A stretch of DNA of 7,342 nt, from contig JAUXCL010000119.1 of the NCBI GenBank assembly GCA_030618905.1, forward strand, positions 1 to 7,342, given 5' to 3'. The translations under genes and the position numbers were made by a program. Origin of the DNA: Bacteroidales bacterium (lineage in GTDB: Bacteria; Bacteroidota; Bacteroidia; Bacteroidales; B18-G4). The notes below the pieces were generated by a model. The model made no database searches and had not been told where the DNA came from. It saw only the letters and a program-made list of their open reading frames with translations. Of the stretch, positions 6,089-7,342 are shown in pieces. Numbering within the stretch: position 1 is the stretch's first letter; each line of letters opens with the position of its first letter.

Positions 6089-7342
6089 TTAGAAATAATA
6101 GACAACCCTTATTTTTGTGAGTAAATTATTACGCCACCTGGTATCACGGTATTCCTGCCTTTCATAACCCACTTCCACCCGTCCAACCAGCCTGGGTATG
6201 ATCAGGTATTGAACACCGGTCCTGATATTATAACTGTGTAAAATATGCTTTCCTGCATCATTTGGATAATTGATCGGGTCATCAGGGATAATACCTGTCG
6301 ACAGGTCCAACAATACAAAATTGTCAGCGGAATTAAAATATCGTCTTATCCGCAACAAATAAGTATTATCTGTGCCATACGATTTGGGAATGATATATGG
6401 CCTGAAAGAAAACCACCAATCCTTGTAATATTTGCCAATTGATCCTGTATAGATAAATAATCCGTCGTAAGTACCATCAGGTTCAACAAAGTTTATATAC
6501 CTTACTCCAAGTGATGCTTCAAGCGTCCATGGCAAGGATTGGTATACTTCAACGGAAGTACGCCAGCGTTGAAAGACCCTGGTTGATGGTGAATAGAAAA
6601 CACTCACCCAGCCATAGGTTTTCTTGCTGAATTGCGGATAAGCCTGGACCTCAAATGCGACTCCGGTTTCTTTGGAAAAGATGCTCTCATTTTCCCTGAC
6701 CAGGTCGCCGAAATACACCTTCCCTATAATAGATCCATAGCGTGTTTGCCGTAAATAGGACAAATGAAGGAGATGCCATCTCCTTACCCAGGGAATTTTA
6801 AAATATTCAAAGTCATAGTCCAGGGCCACATAGTTCAATATATTGACTTGCTTGATCTCATCCAGTAATGCAGCCGCTTCTGCACTGGAGGCATTACGAT
6901 CAAGTATTTGCAGTATAGTACGTTGTGATTCATCGTAATCACCCATCCTCATCTGGATCTTCGCTTTCTTCAGGAGGAAATATTCATCATTTGGGTGATA
7001 AGTTAACCCGTATTTGCTAAAATATAATGCAGTGTCGAGGTTGCCCCGGTTCATTTCCAGATCAATCATCCCATCGACAGCATCCCAGTAACCGGGTTTT
7101 TCTATGATAATGGATGTATATTCTGTAGCTGCCGAATCCAGCTCCTGGGCATGGGCCATGGTCCTGCCCAGCAAGACCCTGGCATCATAGTAGTTTTCAT
7201 CAACGAGCAATATTTCATTACTCAGTACCCTGACGGAATCATACTTTTGCTGCCTGTAGTAATCTCTGGCTTTAAAAAACAAAGAGTCCAGGTTAACTTT
7301 CTCCTGACCCATCAGGATACTTGAGCTGAGTATCAGTTGGAC
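6089..7342 (-). CDS. TPR plus outer-membrane beta-barrel protein, YaiO family, 5'-truncated
   Basis: The frame stays open to the right window edge, so the gene begins outside. The ATG at 7312 is preceded in frame by VQLILSSSIL, a hydrophobic signal-peptide core that continues into MGQEK, so cleavage near GQ/EK is likely and 7312 is probably not the start. Numbering from that Met, residues about 9-140 form four TPR-like helix pairs (FFKARDYYRQQKYDSVRVL; ARVLLGRTMAHAQELDSAATEY; MIDLEMNRGNLDTALYFSK; KKAKIQMRMGDYDESQ). Residues about 155-407 are amphipathic strands rich in Tyr/Trp/Arg and end KIRVVYYF with C-terminal Phe, the usual outer-membrane barrel insertion signal. TPR followed by barrel recalls PgaA, though this barrel is smaller, and the barrel resembles the YaiO family. 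In E. coli yaiO neighbours a GT2 gene, as here. It is the first visible gene of the operon; a periplasmic TPR domain feeding or gating a polymer at the outer membrane is inference. Confidence 0.85.
   Translation of the reverse strand, partial: VQLILSSSILMGQEKVNLDSLFFKARDYYRQQKYDSVRVLSNEILLVDENYYDARVLLGRTMAHAQELDSAATEYTSIIIEKPGYWDAVDGMIDLEMNRGNLDTALYFSKYGLTYHPNDEYFLLKKAKIQMRMGDYDESQRTILQILDRNASSAEAAALLDEIKQVNILNYVALDYDFEYFKIPWVRRWHLLHLSYLRQTRYGSIIGKVYFGDLVRENESIFSKETGVAFEVQAYPQFSKKTYGWVSVFYSPSTRVFQRWRTSVEVYQSLPWTLEASLGVRYINFVEPDGTYDGLFIYTGSIGKYYKDWWFSFRPYIIPKSYGTDNTYLLRIRRYFNSADNFVLLDLSTGIIPDDPINYPNDAGKHILHSYNIRTGVQYLIIPRLVGRVEVGYERQEYRDTRWRNNLLTKIRVVYYF

Overview
The window looks like a piece of a Bacteroidota chromosome. 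The reasons are an Oar-like TonB-dependent outer-membrane receptor, moderate-to-low GC, weak Shine-Dalgarno signals at most starts, and a C-terminal Phe on the second outer-membrane barrel. The order cannot be fixed from the sequence alone. Coding density is very high: four genes and one strong intrinsic terminator fill almost everything, with no gap over 300 bases. I see no tRNA, rRNA, CRISPR array, insertion sequence or long repeat.

Left part (+ strand): positions 1-2031 hold the C-terminal two thirds of an Oar-type TonB-dependent receptor whose 5' end lies off the window. A perfect 14-bp hairpin terminator follows (2050-2085). Next is a membrane-anchored type I phosphodiesterase/nucleotide pyrophosphatase (2113-3342) that is strikingly like animal ENPP enzymes and has a complete two-metal active site.

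Right part (- strand, read from right to left): three tightly packed genes form an apparent operon that meets the phosphodiesterase tail to tail, with the two stop codons directly abutting. The order is (1) a TPR plus outer-membrane beta-barrel protein of YaiO type, 5'-truncated by the window edge; (2) a signal-peptide/one-TM protein with a cytoplasmic HEAT-repeat domain; (3) a membrane-embedded family 2 glycosyltransferase with D, DxD, GED and QxxRW motifs, as in processive polysaccharide synthases. Gaps are 13 and 3 nt.

The most interesting reading is that these three genes encode one envelope-spanning device. The glycosyltransferase would make and translocate a polymer at the inner membrane. 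The HEAT protein would bridge cytosol and periplasm. The TPR/beta-barrel protein would receive or export the polymer at the outer membrane, in the manner of PgaC/PgaA. E. coli yaiP (GT2) and yaiO (barrel) are neighbours in the same sense, but the HEAT partner is not part of the classic synthase systems. The function of the trio is inference; the layout and motifs are read from the sequence.
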